Shown: positions 51,288 to 61,839, numbered from the stretch's first letter. The stretch is DNA of 64,000 bases from Phocaeicola dorei (GCF_013009555.1 NZ_CP046176.1:1457501-1521500), one strand, 5' to 3'. Notes: generated by a model not told the origin, from the sequence alone. Numbers and translations are program-made.

Positions 51288-53567
51288 ATGTTGCGGGATT
51301 ATCAGATAGAGATGAAAACACGTCTGATGGAAGCGTGGAAAGCTCACCGGAGTGTGATGGTGCAGATGCCTACCGGTACGGGCAAGACACATCTGCTGGC
51401 ATCTGTGGTCAGTGAGTTTGTGTCTTCTGCAGGCAGCGGGGTATGGCTTATTGCCCATCGTAGGGAACTGGTGGCGCAAATGGAGGAAACGCTGGCTAAA
51501 TATGGTATCCGGAGGGAGGATACTCCGGTCAGGGTAATGTCTGTCCAATGGCTATCCCGGCACTGGAATGAGGCGGGTGATGCTCCGGGACTGATTGTGA
51601 TAGACGAGGCTCATCATGCCTTAGCCGCTTCTTACACGGAGATGTGGAAGCGTTATCCTGCCGCAAAGAAACTGGGTGTGACTGCCACACCTTGCCGCTT
51701 GAACCGTAGGGGGTTCACGGAACTGTTCGAGGTGCTGGTTACTTCGTGGAGTATTGCCGAGTTTATTGAAAAAGGCGTGTTGTCTGTGTTCGATTATGTA
51801 TCCATCCGTCCCGGCAGCGAGGAGCAGCGGCTCATTGACGGTCTGGAGAAACGGGGGGCCGATGGGGATTATCAGGTGAAAGAGATGGATGCGGTACTGA
51901 ACAGGCGTCCCGGTATCGAGCGCCTGTACCGCAGTGTCAGGCAGTTTGCTTCCGGCAAGAAGGGGATGGTGTATGCCATCAGCATTGAACATGCCCGGCG
52001 GATAGCGGAGTATTACAGCAGGTGGGGAGTGAATGCGGTGGCTGTGGACAGCAAGACTCCTGCTATGGAACGCAAGCGGATGGTGGAGGAGTTCAGACAT
52101 GGAAAAATCGAGGTGCTGGTGAATGTGGATGTATTTAGCGAGGGGTTCGACTGTCCCGATGTGGAGTTTGTACAACTGGCCCGTCCTACTTTGTCACTGG
52201 CTAAATATTTGCAGCAGGTAGGACGCGGATTGCGGAGATCGGAGGGCAAGGAGGCGTGTATGCTGATAGACAATGTGGGGCTGTACCGCATTTTCGGGCT
52301 TCCTACACAGCGATGGAACTGGGATGCTATGTTCCGGGGACGGATGGCGGGAAAGGGGAGTTTGCCCGGACGGATGAATTGTGATGCTTCCGTTACCGCT
52401 TTTCCGGTGGTGGAAAGGCCGGCTGAAGCCGGTGGGGACTTGGTGATGGTTATGGAGCACGGGCGTTTGCTTTCTTCCATCAGAGAGCAGGCTTTGCCGG
52501 ATGAGAAGGAGCAGTCACCGTCATGCAGGCTGAGGGCATTTGTAGATAAGGAAACAGGTCTTTGGGGATTGGAAAAGGGAGATGAGATGCTGCCGGACGT
52601 TTCGTTTAAAGAGATTTTGAGTATCAAAGGACGTTTTGCCGTGGGGAGGCTTCGGAACGGGTGTGTCCGGGTACTGAATGATACGGGGGCTTTGGTGGCC
52701 GAACTGGGGCATTGCTGTGAGGTGAGATTGCTGAAAGATGATTTGTTGCAAGTCCGTCATGCCGGGAATTCGGTGTCTTATGTGGATTTACGGAACGGCC
52801 GGTGTTATGCTGTCCGCCCGCGTGTCCTCAGATACGGGAGCATAGAATTGTTACAGGTGAACCGTACTTATTACAGCAGGACAAGGCAGGTGTATGCCAA
52901 TACATGCGGGTTGCCTTCTTCGTCCATTGTGTGGATGGGGTTTTATGTGAAGATGTACGATGGCAGAGTGCCTTTCCGATGCCGCCGCATGGAAGATGGA
53001 GGCTTTTGTTGTGAACCGCAGGTTTGTCTGTTGGAGGGGGATGAGGAGCGTGCTTATTACCTGAGCGGACGGTTGTCGGATCAAAGTATTGTGGTGATGG
53101 ATGAGGAGGGACGGTATTATCATGTGGAGAAAGGACATGGAAAGCGTTATGTGGCTTGTAACCGTCCGTCGGACCGGAGTGAGGATTTTGATGAGGCGGT
53201 GGCATTGCTCCGAAGGCAGGCGGATGAGCGTGTGGAGAAACATTTGCAGGAGGAAAAGTGCGAGACTGAACGGAAACGGCAGCGTATAATCAGCAGGAGT
53301 GTGGAGGCCGTACCTTTTCAGATAGGAGTGAAATGGGGGTTGAGGACAGCGGAGCAGATTTTGATTCCACCTGTCTATCGGAGAATATTGCGTCCGGTGG
53401 GTGGTTATTGCGCCTATCAGGACAGCTCCTGCCAGTGGGGGGTGCTGACTGTAGACGGAAGGATCATTATCCGGGCCCGGTATATGGAGGTGGAGATAGA
53501 CAGGGATGGAACGGCGCGTCTTACTTTGGTTCCGGGGAAGATGGAAACGGTGAAGCTGACGGATTAA
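51288..53567 (+). CDS. SF2 DEAD/DEAH helicase with WG-repeat tail
   Basis: 759 residues. Motif I MPTGTGKTHLL, motif Ia HRRELVAQM, motif II VIDEAHH, motif III VTATP, motif IV-VI VFSEGFDCPDVEFVQL and LQQVGRGLRRSEG. The C-terminal third contains WG-like beta repeats (VKWGLRTAEQILIPPVYRRI, CQWGVLTVDGRIIIRARY). It unwinds nucleic acid; the substrate is unknown. The WG tail may be a protein-binding module. Confidence 0.85.
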   Translation: MLRDYQIEMKTRLMEAWKAHRSVMVQMPTGTGKTHLLASVVSEFVSSAGSGVWLIAHRRELVAQMEETLAKYGIRREDTPVRVMSVQWLSRHWNEAGDAPGLIVIDEAHHALAASYTEMWKRYPAAKKLGVTATPCRLNRRGFTELFEVLVTSWSIAEFIEKGVLSVFDYVSIRPGSEEQRLIDGLEKRGADGDYQVKEMDAVLNRRPGIERLYRSVRQFASGKKGMVYAISIEHARRIAEYYSRWGVNAVAVDSKTPAMERKRMVEEFRHGKIEVLVNVDVFSEGFDCPDVEFVQLARPTLSLAKYLQQVGRGLRRSEGKEACMLIDNVGLYRIFGLPTQRWNWDAMFRGRMAGKGSLPGRMNCDASVTAFPVVERPAEAGGDLVMVMEHGRLLSSIREQALPDEKEQSPSCRLRAFVDKETGLWGLEKGDEMLPDVSFKEILSIKGRFAVGRLRNGCVRVLNDTGALVAELGHCCEVRLLKDDLLQVRHAGNSVSYVDLRNGRCYAVRPRVLRYGSIELLQVNRTYYSRTRQVYANTCGLPSSSIVWMGFYVKMYDGRVPFRCRRMEDGGFCCEPQVCLLEGDEERAYYLSGRLSDQSIVVMDEEGRYYHVEKGHGKRYVACNRPSDRSEDFDEAVALLRRQADERVEKHLQEEKCETERKRQRIISRSVEAVPFQIGVKWGLRTAEQILIPPVYRRILRPVGGYCAYQDSSCQWGVLTVDGRIIIRARYMEVEIDRDGTARLTLVPGKMETVKLTD

Positions 53568-53644
53568 TAGGATAAAAAGCAGGGGATAACTTTTTGTCAG
53601 ACCGATATTTAGCGATGGAATACGGATCATTATGAAAAGTTTTG

Positions 53645-53652
53645 TAACTTTG
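53645..53652 (+). promoter_or_regulatory. Plus-strand -7 TAACTTTG
   Basis: TAACTTTG 30 bp upstream of the DUF4250 start. No convincing -33. The start codon is preceded by AAAAAAGGAGATATTGAT, a good ribosome-binding site. Confidence 0.5.
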
Positions 53653-53681
53653 CATCCGATTTTAAAAAAGGAGATATTGAT

Positions 53682-53858
53682 ATGGAATTACCTGATGACC
53701 CGATGATGCTTTTCAGCATGGTGAATATGAAACTTCGTGACTGCTATCATTCGCTGGACGAGCTTTGTGATGATATGAATGTAGACAAGGAGCTGTTGGT
53801 GAAAAAATTGAAGGCGGCCGGATTTGAGTATAGTAAGGAAAACAACAAGTTTTGGTAG
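53682..53858 (+). CDS. DUF4250 family protein
   Basis: 58 residues: MELPDDPMMLFSMVNMKLRD then SLDELCDDMNVDKELLVKKL and the closing AGFEYSKENNKFW, which is the DUF4250 pattern. It has an HTH-like look but no tested function. GGAG 8 bp before the ATG, and its own terminator. Confidence 0.85.
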   Translation: MELPDDPMMLFSMVNMKLRDCYHSLDELCDDMNVDKELLVKKLKAAGFEYSKENNKFW

Positions 53859-53866
53859 ATAGAGGG

Positions 53867-53910
53867 ATCAGCCCGTTCCGGAAGAATGCTTGGGACGGGC
53901 TGATTTTTTT
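53867..53910 (+). terminator. Intrinsic terminator
   Basis: ATCAGCCCGT (53867-53876) pairs with ACGGGCTGAT (53895-53904), followed by TTTTTTATT. It can act in both directions, between DUF4250 and the convergent AraC gene. Confidence 0.85.
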
Positions 53911-53920
53911 ATTGAGATAC

Positions 53921-54832
53921 CTATTGTTGATTATTTTTGTATAAGTCCTGTTTCCGGTATTGCAACAGGGATGTTCCGGTATGCCGCTTGAAGAAACGTC
54001 TTAAGGTGGCAAGATTGGCAAACCGGGTTCTTTGAACGATTTCCTGTATGCTGATGGATGGATTCTCCAATAATGCGTAAATCTCTTGCAGGGTATAATG
54101 TATAATCCATTCTTTGGGGGATTTTCCACTTACCAGAGTCAAGGCTTCAGTCAGGTATTTGGAGGAAACATGCAACTTTTCGGCATAGAACGCCACTTCT
54201 TTGTTTTCTTTGTAATGCTTTAACAGCAAATCCAGAAAAAAGTATCCGATTTCTTCTTTATGCAAGGTGGTGACTTTATGTTCTTTTACTGTGCTGTAAT
54301 AGTCTGCATAAAGTTCCAGAAAAGGTAATTTCAGCAGATTGGTAATAGATTCTTTTGTAAATAAATAAGTTGGAGAAGTAGCTCTGTTGTATAGTAACCG
54401 GAAATAGAGGGAGAACTGTTCCGCTTTCTCTTGGGATAGCGAATAGATGCAGTGGGTTTGGGTGTAGGTATGAAAACCGGTCGGAAAACGTTTGATACTT
54501 CCATTGATCACGTCATAAAAAAGGGCATTTGAAAAAGTACAATAATCGATGGTGAAAGTCAGACTGGATTTTATAAATGAAACCAAGAATCCCGGCATGA
54601 AAATAAGAATGTCGTTTGCACAAATAACATATTTCCGGAGACCAATCTGGATCTCGGCATTCCCTTCAGTACACATACCCAAAACTCCTTCCGGCAGATA
54701 AGAGGGGTATTTGCTGAAAGGCACTGTGTGCGCATCCATATAAATACTGAAATCTTGATCGGACAGTCCTTCTTTGGTATCCTGTGGTTTTGGGGTATTA
54801 TATAACATACTTTGTATCAGCTCTAGGTTCAC
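53921..54832 (-). CDS. AraC-family transcriptional regulator
   Basis: 303 residues. The C-terminal AraC HTH pair covers about 205-300 (KHYKENKEVAFYAEKLHVSS, ALTLVSGKSPKEWIIHY, TRFANLATLRRFFKRHTGTS). The N-terminal part is a cupin-like ligand domain (GVLGMCTEGNAEIQIGL). The target is unknown; the downstream men operon is divergent in order, 231 bp away. Confidence 0.87.
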   Translation of the reverse strand: MNLELIQSMLYNTPKPQDTKEGLSDQDFSIYMDAHTVPFSKYPSYLPEGVLGMCTEGNAEIQIGLRKYVICANDILIFMPGFLVSFIKSSLTFTIDYCTFSNALFYDVINGSIKRFPTGFHTYTQTHCIYSLSQEKAEQFSLYFRLLYNRATSPTYLFTKESITNLLKLPFLELYADYYSTVKEHKVTTLHKEEIGYFFLDLLLKHYKENKEVAFYAEKLHVSSKYLTEALTLVSGKSPKEWIIHYTLQEIYALLENPSISIQEIVQRTRFANLATLRRFFKRHTGTSLLQYRKQDLYKNNQQ

Positions 54833-54999
54833 AAAATTAGAATTTAATGATACATTCCGCCGGAAGTAGTGGACATAAGGGAAAATAAAACGGAAAAAAA
54901 CTACGTGTATTTGATTTTTTTAATATAATGATAGGAGAACAATTTTAGCTTCCCGTAAGTTGTAGGAGAACACGGAAAATTATTCTTTTTTACAGAAAG

Positions 55000-55047
55000 A
55001 AGGGTGAATTCAAAAAGATCGTTTGATTTGTTTTTGAATTCACCCTT
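55000..55047 (-). terminator. Terminator of the men operon
   Basis: AAGGGTGAATTCAAAAA (55000-55016) pairs with the exact complement at 55031-55047. Its long AT stem and flanking TTCTTTC on the minus strand fit an intrinsic terminator 17 bp past the menE stop. Confidence 0.8.
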
Positions 55048-55063
55048 TATGAATGGAGCGGAG

Positions 55064-56149
55064 TTATTTTTGCGCCAGTAATTTGGCTATGGCACGGTCG
55101 GGTTTCCCGGTTTCTGTCAGGGGAAGTTTGAATACCGGAACAAAACGTTTGGGACGCCAGTAGGGAGGTAATTGATGTGTGCAGGTCTGTTCTATGTCGT
55201 CGGGCAGTTGCCCTTCGGCAAGCAGCACAATGATTTCTCCGAATTTTTCGTCGGGAGCGGAGGTGATCAAGAAAGGAACGGACAGGTGTTCTTTCAATGC
55301 GGCCTCTACTTGTTCTATCTGCACTTTCACTCCTCCGGTATTGATCGTATTGTCTTTTCTGCCTAGAATGCGGAATTGGTTCTGTCCGTTTATCTCGGCT
55401 ATGTCATTGGTCACCAGTTCTTTTCCGCAAATTTCGGGAGCGTATATCACCAAGGTGTTTTCTTTACTCAGACGGATCTGTATGCTCTCGAAAGGGGTGT
55501 ACCAGTCTGAAGCTTCAGGACCGTTCAGTCTGCGTAGGGCAATGTGTGATAAGGTTTCGGTCATGCCGTAAGTAGACCATACGGCATGGGGGAAATCTTT
55601 TAACGCAGCGTTCAATTGGGAGTCGATAGGACCACCTCCGATAATGAGGTGCCTGATTTGTTGCAATATCGCTCTCTCTTCGGGAACTTGCAGTGAGTTA
55701 TAGACTTGCATGGGGATCATGGCGGCAAAGACGGGGGCTTTTGTCAGGTCTTTTAAAGGATGCCCGGATGGAGTGACAGGCAGCAAGTCCAGTCCCGCTA
55801 CCAAGGCACGTACTACCACCATTTTTCCGGCAATGTATTGCAAGGGCATACAGAGCAGGGCGGAATCTTCTTTTTGTAGTCCGAGGAAGGAACAGGTGAG
55901 GCAGGCGCTTTCCATCATGCGTTCTTTTTCTACATACAGTTCCTTGGGTTTGCCAGTGGAGCCTGAAGTATGTACCAGCAGGGTGTCTGCCGGGTCAAAC
56001 CATTCGGAAAGAAAGGAGAAAAGTTCCTGCCGGAAACTTCGGTTGTCGGCAGGGATATTCATTCTTACCATTTCAATTTCCCAATTGGAGTAGGGGATGC
56101 TTTCTATCAGAATGGTTTGTTTGTTTCTATTGGTGCAGAATTTTGTCAT
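55064..56149 (-). CDS. menE: o-Succinylbenzoate-CoA ligase
   Basis: 361 residues from the Met at 56149; the frame opens further upstream within menC. ANL-family motifs: VHTSGSTGKPKELYVE (A3), STYGMTETLSHIA (A5), ILGRKDNTINTGGVKV (A8) and the catalytic Lys in TETGKPDRA. Activates OSB to OSB-CoA in menaquinone synthesis. Shorter than E. coli MenE, as in Bacteroides. Overlaps menC by 4 bp. Confidence 0.92.
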   Translation of the reverse strand: MTKFCTNRNKQTILIESIPYSNWEIEMVRMNIPADNRSFRQELFSFLSEWFDPADTLLVHTSGSTGKPKELYVEKERMMESACLTCSFLGLQKEDSALLCMPLQYIAGKMVVVRALVAGLDLLPVTPSGHPLKDLTKAPVFAAMIPMQVYNSLQVPEERAILQQIRHLIIGGGPIDSQLNAALKDFPHAVWSTYGMTETLSHIALRRLNGPEASDWYTPFESIQIRLSKENTLVIYAPEICGKELVTNDIAEINGQNQFRILGRKDNTINTGGVKVQIEQVEAALKEHLSVPFLITSAPDEKFGEIIVLLAEGQLPDDIEQTCTHQLPPYWRPKRFVPVFKLPLTETGKPDRAIAKLLAQK

Positions 56150-57201
56150 TGTTTCAGCCAGTTTAGTAAATCGGGTTCTTGTTCTTCGGGGTGGAACCAA
56201 AGGCAGTCCCCTTCGATGTGAAGCGGATAGTCTATATTGTCGGTAAACAGCAAGCCGGTACCTAGTCCTTGGGGGAGGGCGGGCTGCAAGGTGGCACACC
56301 ATTGTGCGATGGCATTCAGTCCGATATTGGACTCCAGAGCGGAAGTGACCCATGAGCCGATGCCTCTTTCAGCCGCCAGTTCCATCCATTCTTCGGAGCC
56401 GCTGATTCCTCCGTGCAGAGAAGGTTTCAGGATAATGTACTGAGGACGGATGGTTTCCAGCAATTCTATTTTCCGGTCGCGCCGGTTGATGCCTATCAGC
56501 TCTTCATCCAGTGCAATGGGAAAGGGGGTGGCGGCACAGAGTCGGGCCATTTCATCCCATTGTCCCGCACGGATGGGCTGTTCGATGGAATGGAGCTGGA
56601 ATTCGGAAAGACGATGTAACTTTTCGAGGGCATCGGTAGGAGAGAAAGCACCGTTGGCATCTACACGCAGTTCGATTTGGGCTGGGGTGAAATGCTGGCG
56701 GATGTGCGCCAGCAGCTCCAGTTCCTTTTCAAAGTCGATAGCGCCTATTTTGAGTTTGATGCAGCGGAAACCTTGCTGCATCTTTTCCCCGATGCGCCGG
56801 TACATCTCGTCAAAGTTTCCCATCCAGATGAGTCCGTTGATGGGGATACCCTCTTTGCCTTTGCTGAACGGGGTGTGCCAGAATTGCAGGCTGCGTGCCC
56901 GGAAATGCAGCAGGGCGGTTTCCATACCGAACAGGATGGACGGATAGGGAAGCAAGGCTTCCCGGTCTATTTCCCCATTCTTTTCCAGGTTCTTGCAGGC
57001 AGTGGCCAACACCTCGTCGTATGAGGGGATATCATCACAGCTCAGGGCAGGGAGAGGGGCGCATTCACCCACGCCATAGTGGCGGCTGCCGGTGTCGGTG
57101 AGGAGGATGTACCATACATCCCGGGTAGTATATACTCCTCTGGAAGTACCGGCAGGTTGCTTGAAGTGTAATTGTTTTTTTATAATTTGGGTTTGGAACA
57201 T
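56146..57201 (-). CDS. menC: o-Succinylbenzoate synthase
   Basis: 351 residues, enolase superfamily: CIKLKIGAIDF (KxK base), LRVDANGAF and IEQP and ALDEELIG (Asp/Glu/Asp metal ligands), ILKPSLHGG (second Lys). Dehydrates SHCHC to OSB. Its start lies within the 3' end of the MmcQ/YjbR gene (overlap 22 bp). Confidence 0.93.
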   Translation of the reverse strand: MFQTQIIKKQLHFKQPAGTSRGVYTTRDVWYILLTDTGSRHYGVGECAPLPALSCDDIPSYDEVLATACKNLEKNGEIDREALLPYPSILFGMETALLHFRARSLQFWHTPFSKGKEGIPINGLIWMGNFDEMYRRIGEKMQQGFRCIKLKIGAIDFEKELELLAHIRQHFTPAQIELRVDANGAFSPTDALEKLHRLSEFQLHSIEQPIRAGQWDEMARLCAATPFPIALDEELIGINRRDRKIELLETIRPQYIILKPSLHGGISGSEEWMELAAERGIGSWVTSALESNIGLNAIAQWCATLQPALPQGLGTGLLFTDNIDYPLHIEGDCLWFHPEEQEPDLLNWLKQ

Positions 57202-57563
57202 TTTTTTTTATGTGTAGTTGGTTTGGTATATTTATCCCTGACAATCTCAAAGGCGCGTTGGACCCATGTGTATATGCTCGTGTCGGGAATATCACCATCA
57301 AAATTAAGTTGAAGCCAATGTTTCAGACTTTGGTTGATGGGATTGCCGACTGAAACATGTCTCTCTTTTATATACTCAATTTCGTCCGAAGTAGATTTGA
57401 CATTGACAAAAGTGAAATTGTCAATGTCTATAAAACAGAACATGTGTCCATAAACATAAAAGGCAAGGATAGAATCATATCTTGCAGCAAATTTGCCAAA
57501 TGGCATCTTTTCGGAAACGTCACCTAACGAAAGACAATATTTTCTGAATTCTTCAATGTCCAT
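57180..57563 (-). CDS. MmcQ/YjbR (DUF419) family protein
   Basis: 127 residues, MDIEEFRKYCLSLGDVSEKM, PFGKFAARYDSILAFYVYGH, MFCFIDIDN and KHWLQLNFDG; YjbR fold, double-wing DNA-binding-like. It lies between menB and menC and overlaps the menC start, so it is cotranslated with the men genes. No role in menaquinone synthesis is known. Confidence 0.85.
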   Translation of the reverse strand: MDIEEFRKYCLSLGDVSEKMPFGKFAARYDSILAFYVYGHMFCFIDIDNFTFVNVKSTSDEIEYIKERHVSVGNPINQSLKHWLQLNFDGDIPDTSIYTWVQRAFEIVRDKYTKPTTHKKKCSKPKL

Positions 57564-57583
57564 GCTTTGAATTTGTAGTTTGT

Positions 57584-58405
57584 TTATGGGAACTTCGGAT
57601 AATCCTGGAACCGTGGCTTGCGTTTTTCCAAAAATGCCTTCCCTCCTTCCTGCGCTTCCTCTGTCATGTAATACAGCATGGTGGCATCTCCGGCAAGTTC
57701 TTGTATGCCGGCTTGTCCGTCCAGTTCGGCATTCAGTCCGGCTTTGATCATACGAAGAGCGAGCGGGCTGTGCTCCATCATCTTTTCTGCCCATGCCACG
57801 GTTTCGTCTTCCAGGCGGTCGAAAGGAACGACTGTATTGACTAATCCCATTTCCAGTGCTTCCTGTGCGGAGTATTGACGGCAAAGGAACCATATTTCAC
57901 GGGCTTTCTTCTGCCCTACGATGCGTGCCAGATAGGAAGAGCCGAATCCGGCGTCGAAGCTGCCTACCTTGGGACCTGTCTGTCCGAAAATGGCATTTTC
58001 TGAGGCAATGGTCAGATCGCATACCACATGCAGCACATGGCCGCCGCCGATGGCGTAACCGTTTACCATGGCGATGACCGGTTTTGGCAGTGACCGGATT
58101 TGCTTTTGTACGTCCAGCACATTCAGACGGGGAACTCCATCTGTGCCGATATAACCGCCATGACCTTTTACGTGCATATCTCCCCCGCTGCAGAAGGCTT
58201 TGTCACCTGCTCCGGTCAGAACCACTACATTGATATCCTGGCACTCGCGGCAGTAATACAGGGCGTCGCTGATTTCCGAAGTAGTGGTGGGGGTGAACGC
58301 GTTGCGGTAACGCGGACGGTTGATGGTGATTTTCGCTATTCCGTTGTAAAAGTCAAACAGAATATCTTGATATTCTTTGATGGTTTTCCATTTTCTTGTT
58401 TCCAT
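57584..58405 (-). CDS. menB: 1,4-Dihydroxy-2-naphthoyl-CoA synthase
   Basis: 273 residues, crotonase fold. Visible: [38 protein letters not shown] (oxyanion hole), [36 protein letters not shown]. Cyclises OSB-CoA to DHNA-CoA. The Asp and Tyr residues for the CoA-dependent cyclisation are present. Overlaps menD by one base. Confidence 0.95.
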   Translation of the reverse strand: METRKWKTIKEYQDILFDFYNGIAKITINRPRYRNAFTPTTTSEISDALYYCRECQDINVVVLTGAGDKAFCSGGDMHVKGHGGYIGTDGVPRLNVLDVQKQIRSLPKPVIAMVNGYAIGGGHVLHVVCDLTIASENAIFGQTGPKVGSFDAGFGSSYLARIVGQKKAREIWFLCRQYSAQEALEMGLVNTVVPFDRLEDETVAWAEKMMEHSPLALRMIKAGLNAELDGQAGIQELAGDATMLYYMTEEAQEGGKAFLEKRKPRFQDYPKFP

Positions 58406-60078
58406 TATTCATTTTTATTTTTAAGTCCGTGATAATATTCTCTTAATAGGGTGGTGTCTTTTTCCTTGTCGGTAAACACCTCCAGCAGCATGGGTTGCAT
58501 CCTTGTCTCGGGTGAGGTGAATGGCTGCATCGCTTCTTCCAGCTCTTCTTCTCCGGTCACTTTCATGTAAATAAAGCCACGTTCTTCCGCCCAGCCTTTG
58601 GCGGTGGTGTAATGCTCGGCTGTGATAAACTCCCGGGAACGGCTTGATTTGTCCATTCCAGGCAGGGTATGGAATATTTCTCCTCCTTCGTTATTCAGTA
58701 ACAGGATGCGGATGTTGGCACCGTAATTTTGATTCCACAGTGCGTTCATATCATAGAAGAAGCTCAAGTCGCCTATGATGATGAAATTCAGCTTGCTGGA
58801 AGCGGCGGCATAACCGATGGCGGTGGACAGGGAGCCTTCTATGCCGTTCACGCCCCGGTTGCAACAGATTTCCACCCGGGGAGGAACTGTAAATAACTGT
58901 GCATAGCGCACGGTGGAGCTGTTTGCCAGATGCAGGGCACAGGGTTCGGGTAATGCCTGAATGAGTTTTCCGATAACGGAGATTTCGGAATAAGCAAGAT
59001 CCGGCATCGGAATGGTTTTGCAATAGTTTTCCCACATCAGCGGATAATGGGTCGGTTTGTTGTCCAGCAGGAAAGCTATTTTTTCCAAGAACTCAAACGG
59101 ATCCATCTCGATGACGGTGGTCAGGCAACCGTATAAATCGGCTATCTTCCCGTCGGCGGCAACATGCCAATGTTCGCGCGGGGGATGATTGCGCAGGTAT
59201 TTCTTCAATTGCTTGGATACGATATGTCCGCCGTAGGTAATCAGTATTTCGGGGGCCATGTCTTCCTGGCGCTCCGGCGTCATGGAATAAACGGCGGCGT
59301 CGAAATTCTTGATAGGAATGCCGGGGATGGTCTGGTTGCCCAGATGTTCCGTCAACCAGGCGAAATGTTTATAAAGCGGTTTCACATATTTTTTCTCGAA
59401 CAGGTAAATCAGATTCATCTGGCCTACCACGACCATGCGCTTGTTGTACTTGTTCAGCCGTTCGATCAGTTCCTTATAGTCACGGTCGTACACGCTCAGT
59501 CCCTGATAACGGGTGATGACACGTGCCTCGGGAAGTGTTTTGGCGGTGAAGCGGTAGATGGGTTCGGAAATGGGTACATTGATATGTACGGGTCCTTTGC
59601 CGTGGTGGGTGGTTTCCAGTATGGCTTCGTTGATGAGGCGGTTGCAAAACCATTCGTCTTCCTCTGTATGTACTTCGGGCAGGTTGACAGACATCTTGAC
59701 TAACGTTCCGAACACATGGGGCTGGGGCAGGGTTTGTCCGTCCATTTGTCCTATCCAGGCGGCGGGGCGGTCGGCAGAAATGACAATCAGAGGTACTTGT
59801 TGGTAAAAAGCTTCGGCTACGGCAGGGTGCAGGTTCAGCAGGGCCGAACCGGAGGTGCAGCATACTGCGGCAGGACCTCCCCCTTGTAAAGATAGGCCGA
59901 TAGCAAAAAAACCGGCACTGCGTTCATCGGTTACAGAATAACAAGTGAAGTCCTCTATATTGGCCAGAGTGTGTACGATGGCAGCATTACGGCTGCCGGG
60001 ACAAAGCACTATTTTCCGCACACCGTGCGCTTTGAGAAGTGCCACCAACTGAAGTATGTTCTTTTTGTCTGAATACAT
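58405..60078 (-). CDS. menD: 2-Succinyl-5-enolpyruvyl-6-hydroxy-3-cyclohexene-1-carboxylate synthase
   Basis: 557 residues, full length. [40 protein letters not shown] (activating Glu), [31 protein letters not shown] and [14 protein letters not shown]. All isochorismate- and ThDP-contacting residues of E. coli MenD seem present, unlike the capsule paralogue at 33562. The start overlaps the menF stop by one base. Confidence 0.95.
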   Translation of the reverse strand: MYSDKKNILQLVALLKAHGVRKIVLCPGSRNAAIVHTLANIEDFTCYSVTDERSAGFFAIGLSLQGGGPAAVCCTSGSALLNLHPAVAEAFYQQVPLIVISADRPAAWIGQMDGQTLPQPHVFGTLVKMSVNLPEVHTEEDEWFCNRLINEAILETTHHGKGPVHINVPISEPIYRFTAKTLPEARVITRYQGLSVYDRDYKELIERLNKYNKRMVVVGQMNLIYLFEKKYVKPLYKHFAWLTEHLGNQTIPGIPIKNFDAAVYSMTPERQEDMAPEILITYGGHIVSKQLKKYLRNHPPREHWHVAADGKIADLYGCLTTVIEMDPFEFLEKIAFLLDNKPTHYPLMWENYCKTIPMPDLAYSEISVIGKLIQALPEPCALHLANSSTVRYAQLFTVPPRVEICCNRGVNGIEGSLSTAIGYAAASSKLNFIIIGDLSFFYDMNALWNQNYGANIRILLLNNEGGEIFHTLPGMDKSSRSREFITAEHYTTAKGWAEERGFIYMKVTGEEELEEAMQPFTSPETRMQPMLLEVFTDKEKDTTLLREYYHGLKNKNE

Positions 60079-61247
60079 TATTCTTCTACTTTAATTGTTT
60101 CCATTTGTTTACTTATAAAGTCAGGATGAAGGATGCTCCGCATCGTATTCATCTTGTCTCCCGTTTCCACCCATTCCGATTCTACTTCCGAGGAAGCCAG
60201 TATTCCTCCTCCTGCATACAGGATGGCTTCACCCGGCTTTATTTCCATGCAGCGCAGATTGACGTAGATATCGGTATGTCCCTCTGTGTCCAGCCATCCG
60301 GTGAATCCGGAATAATAACTGCGGTCGTACCCTTCGTTGTTCAGAATAAACCGGAAAGCCTCCTCTTTGGGCAGGCCGCAGACGGCGGGAGTGGGATGGA
60401 GTTCTTGCAATAAATCGCCTATATGGTCTGTATTTTTCAACAAGAAATAAAAATCAGTCTTGAGGTGTACCAATTGTCCGGCACGGGCGGTATAGGGACC
60501 TTTCTCCGTCATCTTGTTGCCGAATTTTTTGGCGATCCGGCGGATATAATCAGCCACATAGCCCTGTTCTTCTTGGTTCTTCTTGTCCCAGTTTGTCGGC
60601 ATCACTTCGTCCTGCATCGGCATTGTACCAGCCAGGGCCACGGTGTGCCATTCTTTGCCTTGTCCGCTTAATAAGATTTCCGGTGTGCTGCCCAGCCAGG
60701 TTCCGGAAGCGGGGGTGTGGCATAGGTAAATCATCATGCGCGGATAATTGTTACAGGCCCGGACAAAAGCGCCAAGTGGTGAAAAATCATCTCCGATATG
60801 TCTGGCGGAAGAACGTGACAGAACCAATTTTTGAAACTGCTTCTCTTGTAAGGGAGTGATGAAACGCCCGAATGCGCGGGTATATTGTTCTTTATCCGTT
60901 TCTTCGGAAACAAAAGGAGAGAGTTCATTCTGCCGGCTTTTGCAGGTGAGCAGGGTATCCACACATTCCAGTGAAGACAGTGCTTCGCTGATTTCGTTCC
61001 AGTCGTATGCCGTGACATCCGGACGGATAAGTACCAAGGGATGTTCCTCCGATATCCGGAAAGGAGCCACGACAAATCCCTTTTTTTCATTCAGTTCTTG
61101 AATGTCCGCTAATTGTTCCACATCGCCCGAGGTTTGCAATACCAGGTAGCATTCGTCTGTCCAAGGTAACCGGTAGAGGGCGAAACCGAGGTGGCTATGT
61201 GTCAGGCAATCCAATAATTTTTGCGTATGTATATCTGGTAGATTCAT
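60078..61247 (-). CDS. menF: Isochorismate synthase
   Basis: 389 residues, chorismate-binding fold: [63 protein letters not shown] and YSGFTGWLD. Converts chorismate to isochorismate. First core enzyme of the operon; overlaps the thioesterase stop by 4 bp. Confidence 0.93.
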   Translation of the reverse strand: MNLPDIHTQKLLDCLTHSHLGFALYRLPWTDECYLVLQTSGDVEQLADIQELNEKKGFVVAPFRISEEHPLVLIRPDVTAYDWNEISEALSSLECVDTLLTCKSRQNELSPFVSEETDKEQYTRAFGRFITPLQEKQFQKLVLSRSSARHIGDDFSPLGAFVRACNNYPRMMIYLCHTPASGTWLGSTPEILLSGQGKEWHTVALAGTMPMQDEVMPTNWDKKNQEEQGYVADYIRRIAKKFGNKMTEKGPYTARAGQLVHLKTDFYFLLKNTDHIGDLLQELHPTPAVCGLPKEEAFRFILNNEGYDRSYYSGFTGWLDTEGHTDIYVNLRCMEIKPGEAILYAGGGILASSEVESEWVETGDKMNTMRSILHPDFISKQMETIKVEE

Positions 61248-61651
61248 TTCTTTTTCAGTATGAAATTAACGACACGAACAGTAGAAACCAGTTCTCCCTG
61301 TGGAGTGGTGATATCTATATTCCATATATGCGAGGATCTGCCGCGGTGAATCAGTTTGCCGGTGGCGAATACTTTGCCTCCGACGGGTACGGCCGACAGA
61401 TGATTTCCACTTACTTGTACTCCGCAGGCATATTCGCCTTCCCGGCATAGCGACATGGAGCCATGTCCTGCCACAATCTCGGCCAGAGCCAGTGACGCGC
61501 CGCCGTTCAACATACCAAAGGGTTGTGAAGTACGATGGTCTACAGGCATTTCGGCATGTACCGCATTCTCGGTGGGGGGTAGAAACCGGATACCCAGATG
61601 TTCCGCCATCGAATTCGAATAATCAGGTTTGCAGGTTATTTCTTCCATCAT
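61244..61651 (-). CDS. Hotdog-fold thioesterase (DHNA-CoA thioesterase candidate)
   Basis: 135 residues of the PaaI/YdiI type: LGIRFLPPTENAVHAEMP, then SQPFGMLNGGASLALAEIVA with the catalytic Glu and AGHGSM. It heads the men operon, so hydrolysis of DHNA-CoA is the likely role (MenI/YdiI-like). Naming menI would need a specificity test. Confidence 0.85.
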   Translation of the reverse strand: MMEEITCKPDYSNSMAEHLGIRFLPPTENAVHAEMPVDHRTSQPFGMLNGGASLALAEIVAGHGSMSLCREGEYACGVQVSGNHLSAVPVGGKVFATGKLIHRGRSSHIWNIDITTPQGELVSTVRVVNFILKKK

Positions 61652-61680
61652 TTGTATGTCTGTTCTTTTCTATAGGGCTA

Positions 61681-61688
61681 CAAAAATA
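61681..61688 (-). promoter_or_regulatory. Promoter -7 (TATTTTTG) of men operon
   Basis: The reverse complement of 61681-61688 is TATTTTTG. The -33 is degenerate. It is 30 bp upstream of the thioesterase start, in the divergent gap to the SLC13-type transporter. Confidence 0.55.
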
Positions 61689-61839
61689 CATAAATTTTAG
61701 ATGAAAATGTCGCTAATGTTGTTCTTTTAAGAACAAAAACATTCGGGGTTTGTTTCTATTTTCGGAATATATTTTTTATTTTGCAAAAAGAATTCGTACA
61801 AATGCAACAACGAATGAATAAAACAATAATTTAATACCT

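Noticed and set aside
52851..53630. 259-codon minus-strand frame
   Set aside because: Antisense to the helicase with Pro/His-rich composition and no start context.
56150..56353. N-terminal extension of menE
   Set aside because: The extension lies antisense-free but inside menC in another frame and does not resemble MenE; the Met at 56149 overlaps menC by the usual 4 bp.
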